Shown piece after piece: positions 1 through 6,060 of a DNA stretch of 6,562 nucleotides. Position 1 is the first letter of the stretch. Each line of letters begins with the position of its first letter. The position numbers and the translations under genes were made by a program. Below the pieces are notes generated by a model, which was not told where the DNA came from, ran no database searches, and saw nothing but the letters and a program-made list of their open reading frames with translations. The stretch is from JAKVAV01 sp047633195 (GTDB taxonomy: Bacteria; Bacteroidota; Bacteroidia; Flavobacteriales_D; Cryomorphaceae): NCBI GenBank assembly GCA_047633195.1, contig JBLIEU010000088.1:1-6562 (forward strand), written 5' to 3'.

Positions 1-1026
1 GCGATCAACTCTCCTACCGATCTTCTTTTGGACGGCAATGATCTTTACATCAGCATGCAGGGCAGCAACCAAATCTGGAAAATGGATTTGAGAACGGAAG
101 TAGCTGAACCTATAGCGGGAACTGAAGAGTTTGGCTTTTCGAATGGAAAAGCATTGCAGTCTGAATTGGCTTCACCTTCTGGTTTATCCAAGGACGTGTC
201 TGGGGCGGTTTTCTTTACCGATGCTCAGGCTTCAGCTTTAAGATATGTAGATGGTGATAAAGTCAAAACGTCTGTTGGTGAAGGAATTTTCACTTTTGGA
301 TATGCCGACGGCAAAAAGGAAGAAGTCAAATTGAGATACCCGAACGGTATTGTAGCGTATGACAATAAAATTTACCTAGCGGATACATACAACCACTGCA
401 TTCGATCCATCGAACCCTTCAAAGAAAGATCGGAGACGGTGGCTGGAAATCCCGATATCGCGGGGTATCGAAATGGATTCAATCCTCTCTTCAACCAGCC
501 AATGGATGTCGCTATGCTCGGAAACATTCTAATCATTGCTGATGCAGGAAATGGCGCAATCAGAACCCTTAATCTGGAAACAGGTGAGGCGGGAAGTATT
601 GGGCTGATCAACTATGAATGCGTAGGCCGAGGCGAAGGAAATGGATTGACGGATTTGCGCGATGGCGCTGAGTTAATCTTAGGCAATGGCTTAAACGAAA
701 TAACCTATAACTTAGATCTCGGTCCGAACTATGAGCTTGATCCTACTGCCTTTCAAGATATCAATCTCAATACACGCACACCTGGAGTCGAACTGGTTGA
801 GTACGACTTCAGCGACGGACAAGTTCAGCTCACTTTCATGCCTGACCCTTCCGTAAGAAGACAAGCTTTCACTCTTGAATTCTCGCTGTTCATCAGATCA
901 ATTTCAGATCCTTCCAGGCAATACAGAAAAGAGGTTAGTTTCTACCATCAAATAAACGTGGATGAGCAAGCTGGATTTAATCATGCCATTTCTACCTTTT
1001 ACGATCCTGAAAAAGGCCGTGAATAG
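1..1026 (+). CDS. NHLRC2-like NHL-repeat beta-propeller protein (5' end missing)
   Basis: The reading frame is open from the first base, so the gene starts upstream; the TTG at 28 is an internal codon. The visible 341 residues hold NHL/beta-propeller blades with repeated signatures: LYISMQGSNQIW near the start, then IYLADTYNHCIRSIEP and ILIIADAGNGAIRTL, each preceded by a glycine- and proline-containing turn (SPSGL, YPNGIV, QPMDVA). Order and spacing match the C-terminal part of the NHLRC2 family, including the family's AGxxQIW-like blade. After the propeller, roughly the last 110 residues are predicted beta-rich and resemble the C-terminal beta-sandwich of NHLRC2. Family members carry an N-terminal thioredoxin-like domain, which would lie outside the window; its presence here is inference. 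The propeller probably binds a protein or ligand, and the biological role in bacteria is not known to me. The gene converges on the TPR lipoprotein gene. Family assignment is fairly sure, function is not. Confidence 0.85.
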   Translation, partial: AINSPTDLLLDGNDLYISMQGSNQIWKMDLRTEVAEPIAGTEEFGFSNGKALQSELASPSGLSKDVSGAVFFTDAQASALRYVDGDKVKTSVGEGIFTFGYADGKKEEVKLRYPNGIVAYDNKIYLADTYNHCIRSIEPFKERSETVAGNPDIAGYRNGFNPLFNQPMDVAMLGNILIIADAGNGAIRTLNLETGEAGSIGLINYECVGRGEGNGLTDLRDGAELILGNGLNEITYNLDLGPNYELDPTAFQDINLNTRTPGVELVEYDFSDGQVQLTFMPDPSVRRQAFTLEFSLFIRSISDPSRQYRKEVSFYHQINVDEQAGFNHAISTFYDPEKGRE

Positions 1027-1113
1027 AAATCGCTAGTTACTATCTGTCCATTTAGTCGAGTGACTTGGCGAGAGAGTTCAAAATCAAGGCTTGCACTGGT
1101 CTGAAAACAAAGA

Positions 1114-1130
1114 ATTTACATTTCGTAAAT
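1114..1130 (-). terminator. Possible weak terminator downstream of the TPR lipoprotein gene
   Basis: ATTTAC and GTAAAT form perfect 6-base arms around a 5-base loop. Read on the minus strand, the stem is followed by the T-rich stretch TCTTTGTTTTC. It lies 78 bases beyond the TPR gene stop and also within the region where plus-strand transcription from the NHL gene would run out. The stem is all A/T except one pair and the T-run is interrupted, so it may be chance. Apart from this, the 181-base convergent gap (1027-1207) shows nothing I can name. Confidence 0.25.
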
Positions 1131-1207
1131 GCGCTGTGCTGAGTCCCGCCGAAAGGGCTGTTTTAGGGGTAAGCGTATCGCAGATATTGGACTCTATGGA
1201 CAGACCA

Positions 1208-2227
1208 CTATTCCAATATTCGGCTCAATCCTTTGGCCGCCAAGTCGTATTGAGGGTTTACCACTAGTGCTTCGCGATAAGAAGTCTCCGCATCGCCGTA
1301 GAGTTCCATCTCCTCATAAGCCAAGCCTCGGTTGTAAATAGCGTCGACATAGTCTGGCCTTACCACAATGGCCGAGTCGAAATAAGCCACAGCAGTATCG
1401 AAAGCCAAGTATTCAGTGAGGTACAAGTAGCCGAGGTTGTAATAACCCAATACATTGTTGGGATCAGCTCGGAGCATCTCAAAATAGGTGTCCCTTGCCC
1501 TATCAATTCTATAACCTGCTTGTAAAAACATTCCCTTGTGATAAAAAGCTTCGGCACTCTTAGGTCTAATCTGAAGGGCAGAATTAAAGTACTCCAGAGC
1601 CAATGGGTCGCCTTGAAAAGCATACAAGCTTCCCAGTTCCATATAGGCTTCGTAGAGATCGGGGTTCACTTCGATGGCTGTCTGAAAAGATGATTTTGCC
1701 GTAACCGTATCGCCCGTCTCTTTGTAGACATATCCCTTTATAAAATATCCCTGCGCCAACTGATTGTCTTGACGAAGGGCATCATTCACGGCGGTTATCG
1801 CTTCGTCGTATCGACGCAAGAGAAAATAGACTTCAGCCAGTTTAAGAAGAGCCTCGATATTGGAGGGATCCAATTCGGCCGCTTGTTCCAAACTAAGTCG
1901 GGCAGGACGCAAATCTCCTTTGAGAAAATTCACTTCACCCAATACTTGGTGAAAATAAGATACCGTAGTATCGATACTCAAGGCGCGTTCTGCATCTTTC
2001 ACCGCAAGGGACATCAAGTTGCGTTCACTGTAAGCTAAAGCCCTCTTAACGTAAAGATTTCCGTTGTTTGGACTATTGATGATCTGATCACTCAATTCCT
2101 CGATGTAATCCTGTGGAGCCTCCTTCTTTTCTTCTGGAGTATTGGATTCTTGCTGAGTCGATTCTTCACAAGAGTTCAAGACTAGCATGGACAAGCAAAC
2201 GGCAATAATGTTGAACAGAATTTTCAT
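1208..2227 (-). CDS. TPR-repeat lipoprotein
   Basis: A 339-residue protein starting at the ATG at 2227. Residues 1-20 form a lipoprotein signal peptide: basic N-terminus (MK), hydrophobic core, and lipobox LNSC with the lipidated cysteine at 20. A Glu/Gln/Lys-rich linker (21-44) follows. From about residue 56 to 326 there are eight tandem tetratricopeptide repeats of about 34 residues, with the usual small-residue and aromatic positions and Pro at repeat ends (ELDPSN, EVNPD, RADPNN, VVRPD, VVNPQ), then a short capping helix. TPR solenoids are protein-binding scaffolds, so this is probably a membrane-anchored adaptor on the periplasmic or outer-surface side; the partner is unknown. The frame stays open upstream to an ATG at 2308, but that extension would be translated from the recA terminator hairpin and would bury the signal peptide, so I reject it. 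The gene follows recA but lies beyond a terminator, so it is probably a separate unit. Confidence 0.9.
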   Translation of the reverse strand: MKILFNIIAVCLSMLVLNSCEESTQQESNTPEEKKEAPQDYIEELSDQIINSPNNGNLYVKRALAYSERNLMSLAVKDAERALSIDTTVSYFHQVLGEVNFLKGDLRPARLSLEQAAELDPSNIEALLKLAEVYFLLRRYDEAITAVNDALRQDNQLAQGYFIKGYVYKETGDTVTAKSSFQTAIEVNPDLYEAYMELGSLYAFQGDPLALEYFNSALQIRPKSAEAFYHKGMFLQAGYRIDRARDTYFEMLRADPNNVLGYYNLGYLYLTEYLAFDTAVAYFDSAIVVRPDYVDAIYNRGLAYEEMELYGDAETSYREALVVNPQYDLAAKGLSRILE

Positions 2228-2232
2228 ATCGG

Positions 2233-2240
2233 CAAATTTC
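2233..2240 (-). promoter_or_regulatory. Possible Bacteroidota -7 box before the TPR lipoprotein gene
   Basis: Read on the minus strand, GAAATTTG followed by C sits 5 bases before the ATG at 2227. It matches the Bacteroidota -7 consensus TAnnTTTG except at its first base. Its distance from the start codon equals that of the better boxes before rarA and the small membrane protein. I found no good TTG -33 element at the right distance, so this is tentative. It supports the 2227 start, since transcription would begin at or next to that ATG. Confidence 0.3.
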
Positions 2241-2267
2241 GCATTTTCAGAGGATTTGAAACTCACT

Positions 2268-2306
2268 AAAAAAGGAAAGCCGAAGGTGAATTCACCTTCG
2301 GCTTTC
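2268..2306 (-). terminator. Rho-independent terminator of the bcp-recA unit
   Basis: Bases 2275-2306 form a perfect 32-base palindrome (16-base arms, no unpaired bases, GAATTC at its centre). On the minus strand it is followed after two C residues by six T residues (2273-2268). It begins 18 bases past the recA stop codon. The T-run exists only on the minus-strand side, so it should stop transcription coming from recA and not transcription in the other direction. At the tip the perfect pairing must open into a small loop of about four bases. Confidence 0.92.
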
Positions 2307-2324
2307 AAATATTAGTTTGTGAGC

Positions 2325-3326
2325 CTAGTCCTTTGCAATTTCGACTTTTAGTTTTTGTTCCAGTTCATCCATAAGTTCAGGATTGTCTTCGATCAAAGAT
2401 TTAACCGCATCCCTTCCCTGGCCTAGCTTGGTTTCACCGTAGCTAAACCATGATCCGCTTTTCTTCACAAGATTAAGTTCCACTGCTAGATCCAAAATCT
2501 CACCACTTTTGGAAATGCCCTTTCCATACATGATGTCAAATTCAGCTTTCACGAAAGGCGGAGCAACTTTATTCTTCACGATTTTCACACGTGTGCGGTT
2601 ACCTATCACTGTATCGCCATCTTTGATTTGAGTCGAACGACGGATGTCAACTCTTACGGAAGAGTAAAATTTTAAAGCGTTACCACCCGTAGTGGTTTCT
2701 GGGTTTCCGAACATCACACCAATCTTCTCGCGAAGCTGGTTGATGAAAATACAGCAGCAACCCGTTTTCGAAATAGCTCCCGTAAGCTTTCTCAATGCTT
2801 TAGACATCAATCGTGCTTGCAGACCAACTTGAGAATCTCCCATCTCACCTTCGATCTCCGCTCGTGGCGTTAATGCAGCTACTGAGTCGATAACCAAAAG
2901 ATCAATCGCTCCTGAACGAATCAGGTTTTCAGCAATCTCCAGTGCTTGCTCACCATTGTCTGGTTGCGAGATAAAAAGATTTTCCGTGTCCACACCTAAA
3001 CTTTCGGCGTAGTAGCGGTCAAAAGCATGCTCAGCATCGACGATAGCGGCGATTCCTCCTAGCTTTTGAACTTCAGCAATGGCGTGAATGGCGAGAGTGG
3101 TTTTACCCGAAGACTCCGGCCCGTAGATTTCAACGACTCTACCCCGAGGATAACCTCCTACCCCTAAAGCGATATCGATTCCGAGAGAACCCGATGGAAT
3201 CACATCTATTTTTTCAATTGCACTATCCCCGAGTTTCATCACTGCACCTTTTCCGTAAGATTTCTCCATACGGTCTATGGTCATCTGTAATGCTTTGAGC
3301 TTTTCTTTGTTTGCTTCTACTGCCAT
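2325..3326 (-). CDS. recA: RecA recombinase
   Basis: RecA binds single-stranded DNA as an ATP-dependent filament, drives homologous strand exchange, and stimulates LexA-type self-cleavage where such repressors exist. All hallmarks are present in 333 residues: Walker A GPESSGKT (69-76), catalytic Glu in VDAEHAFD (E99), Walker B LLVIDS (143-148), loop L1 around EIEGEMGDS (157-165), the NQLRE segment with the ATP-sensing Gln (Q197), and loop L2 NPETTTGGNA (208-217). The length is a little under the E. coli protein because the C-terminal tail is short and ends in a mixed charged segment rather than a long acidic tail. The ATG at 3326 lies 11 bases past the bcp stop, with no Shine-Dalgarno sequence, so the two are probably co-transcribed and end at the palindromic terminator downstream. 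No E. coli-type LexA box was recognised in the 11-base gap or in the region upstream of bcp. Identification is essentially certain. Confidence 0.99.
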   Translation of the reverse strand: MAVEANKEKLKALQMTIDRMEKSYGKGAVMKLGDSAIEKIDVIPSGSLGIDIALGVGGYPRGRVVEIYGPESSGKTTLAIHAIAEVQKLGGIAAIVDAEHAFDRYYAESLGVDTENLFISQPDNGEQALEIAENLIRSGAIDLLVIDSVAALTPRAEIEGEMGDSQVGLQARLMSKALRKLTGAISKTGCCCIFINQLREKIGVMFGNPETTTGGNALKFYSSVRVDIRRSTQIKDGDTVIGNRTRVKIVKNKVAPPFVKAEFDIMYGKGISKSGEILDLAVELNLVKKSGSWFSYGETKLGQGRDAVKSLIEDNPELMDELEQKLKVEIAKD

Positions 3327-3337
3327 TTTGATAGGTT

Positions 3338-3802
3338 TTATGCGAGAGCTTCCAATACCTGCTTGGAGGCTTCTTTGGTTTTAACTTTTTCTATGATTTT
3401 CTCAATTTTCCCTTCCTCATCGATCACGTAGGTGATTCTATGAATTCCGTCGTACTCGCGGCCCATAAACTTCTTAGGACCCCAAGCATGGTATTTTTGA
3501 ATCATCTCCTTTTCGGGATCTGAAATCAATGAAAATGGCAAATCGTATTTATCAATAAACTTCAGATGCGACTTTTCGGTATCTGCACTTACGCCTATTA
3601 CTTGAAAGCCTTGCTTAGCAAGTATCTCGTAATTATCCCTGAAATCACACGCTTCTTTGGTACAGCCAGGAGTACTATCCTTTGGATAAAAATAGAGAAT
3701 TGTTTTCTTTCCGCGAAAGTCTGCATGAGAAACTTTTTTGCCATTTTGATCGGTCGCCGTAAATTCTGGAGCGGCATCCCCTTCTTTTAAGTATTCCATC
3801 AT
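3338..3802 (-). CDS. bcp: Thioredoxin-dependent thiol peroxidase, Bcp/PrxQ-type peroxiredoxin
   Basis: This cytoplasmic enzyme reduces hydrogen peroxide and organic hydroperoxides using thioredoxin. The 154-residue protein has the usual family length and layout: GDAAPEF near the N-terminus, then the active-site segment PKDSTPGCTKEAC, with peroxidatic Cys47 and the resolving Cys52 five residues later, the arrangement typical of the atypical two-Cys Bcp/PrxQ group. VIGVSAD (68-74) and the conserved Arg in HRITYVID (R122) complete the thioredoxin-fold core. Two adjacent ATG codons (3802 and 3799) are both possible starts, and neither has a Shine-Dalgarno sequence. The gene is first in an apparent unit with recA, 11 bases downstream, linking peroxide removal with repair of oxidative DNA damage; I recall this pairing from other Bacteroidota, but that should be checked by comparison. 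Divergent rarA lies 128 bases away. Confidence 0.97.
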   Translation of the reverse strand: MMEYLKEGDAAPEFTATDQNGKKVSHADFRGKKTILYFYPKDSTPGCTKEACDFRDNYEILAKQGFQVIGVSADTEKSHLKFIDKYDLPFSLISDPEKEMIQKYHAWGPKKFMGREYDGIHRITYVIDEEGKIEKIIEKVKTKEASKQVLEALA

Positions 3803-3882
3803 TAGTGGTGCTTTATCAGTTTATTGAATGACAACGTCTACAGCCGATTGTTTTAACACGAAGCAATATTACTTACATAGAA

Positions 3883-3897
3883 CGTAATGTATTTACG
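3883..3897. promoter_or_regulatory. Short palindrome in the bcp/rarA divergent region (possible operator)
   Basis: CGTAA and TTACG form perfect 5-base arms around a 5-base spacer. The site is in the 128-base divergent region, just upstream of the rarA -7 box and overlapping where a -33 element would lie, so a bound protein could affect rarA. A second short inverted pair, TACAT (3874-3878) and ATGTA (3887-3891), overlaps it. Arms this short occur by chance, and no regulator family is recognised. Confidence 0.2.
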
Positions 3898-3918
3898 CTG
3901 TATCGAAAAAAGCTTGAT

Positions 3919-3927
3919 TAGTTTTGC
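3919..3927 (+). promoter_or_regulatory. Bacteroidota-type -7 promoter box of rarA
   Basis: TAGTTTTGC matches the Bacteroidota -7 consensus TAnnTTTG exactly, and ends four bases before the rarA ATG at 3931. Transcription would start at or within a few bases of the ATG, giving a leaderless or nearly leaderless mRNA. No clear TTG -33 element sits at the expected distance; the nearest candidate is TTTACG at 3892-3897, about 21 bases upstream. Confidence 0.5.
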
Positions 3928-3930
3928 ACC

Positions 3931-5208
3931 ATGAACCATACTCCACTTGCTGAACGCATGCGTCCGACTACTCTCGACGAATATATCGGCCAGGAACATT
4001 TGGTAGGAAAAGACGCTGTTTTCCGCAGAGCCCTCGACCGCGGATTGATTCCGTCCATTATATTCTGGGGGCCTCCAGGAGTGGGTAAGACCACCTTGGC
4101 TAAAATTTTAGCGTCTTCACTCGATCGGCCTTTTTACACCATAAGTGCCGTTAATTCAGGAGTCAAGGATATCAGAGAGATTATATCAAAAGTCGAGTCT
4201 CAAGGATTTTTTGGACAAGGAAACGCCATTCTCTTTATCGATGAGATACACCGATTCAGCAAGTCACAGCAAGATTCTTTACTCGGAGCGGTCGAAAAAG
4301 GAGTGCTCACCCTAGTGGGAGCGACTACAGAGAATCCCTCTTTCGAGGTAAACTCGGCCCTTCTCTCGCGTTGCCAAGTTCATGTGTTGAAACCGCTGGA
4401 AAAAGCAGACTTGCAGCTTTTGGTGAATCGTGCGATCAATCAAGACGAGGAACTGAAGAAGGAAGGTGTTTCGCTGAAAGAAGATGAATACCTGCTGAGA
4501 CTCAGTGGTGGAGATGCCAGAAAGCTACTGAACATCCTCGATTCCGTTATTCAGGCTTTGCCTTCCGGCGAAAAGGAAATAACCAACGATCGGGTCAAGG
4601 AGGTCGTTCAAAATAATCCCACCATCTACGATAAGGATGGGGAGCAACATTACGATATCATCTCGGCGTTTATCAAGTCCATTCGCGGAAGCGACCCCAA
4701 CGGAGCAGTTTATTGGCTGGCTCGAATGATTGAAGGTGGCGAGGATCCGAAATTCATTGCCAGAAGGCTCATCATCCTTGCCAGTGAAGACATTGGAAAT
4801 GCCAATCCAACAGGACTGGTTTTGGCCAATGCCACTTTTGATGCCGTAGCGAAGATCGGATTGCCAGAAGGCCGAATAGTATTGAGCCAATGTGCCGTCT
4901 ACCTTGCGTCAAGCGCCAAGAGCAATGCCTCCTACGAAGCCATCAATATGGCCGTGAGCAAAGTCAAGGAGACTGGAAACCTTGCGGTTCCGCTGCACCT
5001 TAGAAACGCACCGACCAAGCTAATGAAGGACTTGGGATACGGCGACGATTACAAATACAGCCACTCTTACGAAAACAACTTTAAGACCCAGGAATACCTT
5101 CCCGACGAAATCAAAGAAATGCGCTTCTACGCTCCTGGAGACAATGCGCGTGAAAGGGAAATGAGGAAACAGCTCAACACCTTATGGAAGGGGAAATACG
5201 GTTATTAA
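3931..5208 (+). CDS. rarA: Replication-associated recombination protein RarA (MgsA/WRNIP1 family AAA+ ATPase)
   Basis: RarA is a clamp-loader-like AAA+ ATPase that acts at stalled replication forks and single-strand gaps, with links to SSB and recombination. The 425-residue protein is full length for the family. It starts with PLAERMRPTTLDEYIGQEHLVG, split here as PLAERMRPTT (5-14) and DEYIGQEHLVG (16-26), typical of RarA. Walker A is GPPGVGKT (47-54), Walker B LFIDEIHRF (101-109), sensor 1 ATTENPSF (131-138), the arginine finger lies in LLSRC (R147), and sensor 2 in SGGDARKLLN (R197). The C-terminal MgsA tetramerisation part begins near YDIISAFIKS (241-250) and includes EGGEDPKFIARRL and the ASEDIGNANP motif. 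The ATG at 3931 is set by the family N-terminus and by the -7 box just before it. Its stop overlaps the stop of the convergent membrane-protein gene by 4 bases, and no terminator is visible between them. It lies divergent to bcp-recA, another genome-maintenance unit. Confidence 0.98.
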   Translation: MNHTPLAERMRPTTLDEYIGQEHLVGKDAVFRRALDRGLIPSIIFWGPPGVGKTTLAKILASSLDRPFYTISAVNSGVKDIREIISKVESQGFFGQGNAILFIDEIHRFSKSQQDSLLGAVEKGVLTLVGATTENPSFEVNSALLSRCQVHVLKPLEKADLQLLVNRAINQDEELKKEGVSLKEDEYLLRLSGGDARKLLNILDSVIQALPSGEKEITNDRVKEVVQNNPTIYDKDGEQHYDIISAFIKSIRGSDPNGAVYWLARMIEGGEDPKFIARRLIILASEDIGNANPTGLVLANATFDAVAKIGLPEGRIVLSQCAVYLASSAKSNASYEAINMAVSKVKETGNLAVPLHLRNAPTKLMKDLGYGDDYKYSHSYENNFKTQEYLPDEIKEMRFYAPGDNAREREMRKQLNTLWKGKYGY

Positions 5209-5633
5209 TTGTCGCTAAACGAGACTTGATCGTGGCGCTTGGCCATTTGATAAACGAAGCCCACAACGCCACCACCTATTCCTTGTTCGATCATTTGCCA
5301 AACGAAATCGACCACTACATGTTCGGTGCCTGAACCCTTGAAGGAAACACCAAATACGAAGGCGATCAGGTAGATGAAAAATCCCAATGCGAGTCCCATT
5401 AATCCTCCTTTCATCTTAATGCCAATCCCCATACTGAGGTAGGTGAAAACGAAAGTGAGCACGAATCCGATCAGGATGTAAGTCAGCACGGCTAAGCTGT
5501 AAAATAAGGCGTAAGGCTGAGGGACATGAATGAAGTCGTTGAGGATAACTCCGTGCCAGAGAAAGCTCAATACCATCATAACCAGAACTGACAAGCCCCA
5601 CGCTACGAAAAACCGTTTTTTAAGCATCTCCAT
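5205..5633 (-). CDS. Small four-helix membrane protein of unknown family
   Basis: I do not recognise this 142-residue protein with confidence. After a basic N-terminus (LKKR) there are four predicted membrane segments at about residues 8-30, 45-68, 76-96 and 107-128, then a polar tail (AKRHDQVSFSDN). Polar residues sit near or in the helices: Trp26-His27-Gly28, and Asp109, Trp112 and Glu116 followed by a glycine-rich stretch (GIGGGVVG) in the last helix. The overall look recalls small DUF1761-like membrane proteins, but that is a guess. Three starts are in frame: TTG at 5642, ATG at 5633 and ATG at 5627. The TTG lies inside the -7 promoter box, so it cannot be on the mRNA; I chose 5633, with 5627 as the alternative. 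It is convergent with rarA, sharing 4 bases at the 3' ends, and appears to be a single-gene unit. Confidence 0.75.
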   Translation of the reverse strand: MEMLKKRFFVAWGLSVLVMMVLSFLWHGVILNDFIHVPQPYALFYSLAVLTYILIGFVLTFVFTYLSMGIGIKMKGGLMGLALGFFIYLIAFVFGVSFKGSGTEHVVVDFVWQMIEQGIGGGVVGFVYQMAKRHDQVSFSDN

Positions 5634-5638
5634 GTCAT

Positions 5639-5670
5639 GCAAATGTAAAGGAGTAGACCGACTTGGTCAA
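5639..5670 (-). promoter_or_regulatory. Bacteroidota sigma-ABfr-type promoter of the small membrane protein gene
   Basis: Read on the minus strand, a TTG (5670-5668) is followed after 20 bases by TACATTTGC (5647-5639). Both elements and the spacing fit the Bacteroidota housekeeping promoter, TTG at -33 and TAnnTTTG at -7. The box ends 5 bases before the ATG at 5633, so the mRNA should have almost no leader. This is the best promoter in the window, and it rules out the TTG start at 5642. Confidence 0.7.
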
Positions 5671-5781
5671 GCGGTTATTTCCAATTTGTGCACAGAGTTA
5701 GTATTTGTCTTTTCAGGTAGAGTGGAAGTTTATATCCTAAAGTGTGAGGCAGTTGAAATTTGGCGATTGTTTCGTACTAGC

Positions 5782-6060
5782 TCATTTACCACTGTAATGG
5801 TAATAGGCACTTAAAACATGGACTATTACCCTCTGCCCATCAATGCTGTAAACCGGTCGGTGCTTCTTGTTTATGCGCCTTGAATACAATCCCTGTAAGT
5901 TGCCTTTGAGCATTTCTGGCTGACCTGTCCCTTCTGTCGGATGATTCATCAGTTCTTTCAATAACTTGCTGATCTTTATAAGAATGGCTTTATCTCCCGA
6001 TTTCTTATGCTTTTCAATATCCTTCAGAGCTGTCTTTGAGAATTCTAGGGCATAGCTCAT
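5782..6060 (-). CDS. yoeB: Type II toxin, Txe/YoeB family endoribonuclease
   Basis: YoeB-type toxins bind the ribosome and cleave mRNA in the A site, stopping translation; the partner antitoxin blocks them. The 92-residue protein aligns along its whole length with E. coli YoeB: an N-terminal FSKTALKDIEKHKKSGDK helix region, the PTEGTGQPEMLKGNLQGLYS segment (split as PTEGTGQPE 41-49 and LKGNLQGLYS 51-60), SRRINKKHRPVYSI (60-73), and the terminal AYYHYSGK. The catalytic residues known in YoeB appear to be kept: Glu49 (QPE), Arg68 (KHR), and the C-terminal His88-Tyr89 pair. It ends three residues after that motif, slightly longer than E. coli YoeB. Its ATG overlaps the antitoxin stop as ATGA (6057-6060), indicating translational coupling in the usual antitoxin-first order. 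No terminator is evident downstream. All signs suggest an intact toxin. Confidence 0.95.
   Translation of the reverse strand: MSYALEFSKTALKDIEKHKKSGDKAILIKISKLLKELMNHPTEGTGQPEMLKGNLQGLYSRRINKKHRPVYSIDGQRVIVHVLSAYYHYSGK

Noticed and set aside
1129..1341. Plus-strand frame of 70 codons in the convergent gap
   Set aside because: Its second half is antisense to the TPR lipoprotein gene, and the product has a basic, low-complexity composition with no recognisable domain and no promoter box at its start.
1769..2038. Plus-strand frame of 89 codons
   Set aside because: Lies wholly antisense to the TPR repeats and has no family resemblance; it is a by-product of the real gene's codon pattern.
4525..4890. 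Minus-strand frame of 121 codons
   Set aside because: Entirely antisense to the conserved C-terminal part of rarA, with no domain or start signal.
5786..5803. TTACCA-N6-TGGTAA inverted repeat as toxin terminator
   Set aside because: It lies inside the last codons of the toxin gene, has short A/T-rich arms and no T-run behind it on the minus strand; probably a by-product of the YHYSGK codons.
5530..5814. Plus-strand frame of 94 codons spanning the gap between the membrane protein and the toxin
   Set aside because: It runs antisense through the membrane-protein gene, its promoter and the 3' end of the toxin gene, and its product resembles nothing. The 148-base gap 5634-5781 otherwise holds only the promoter.
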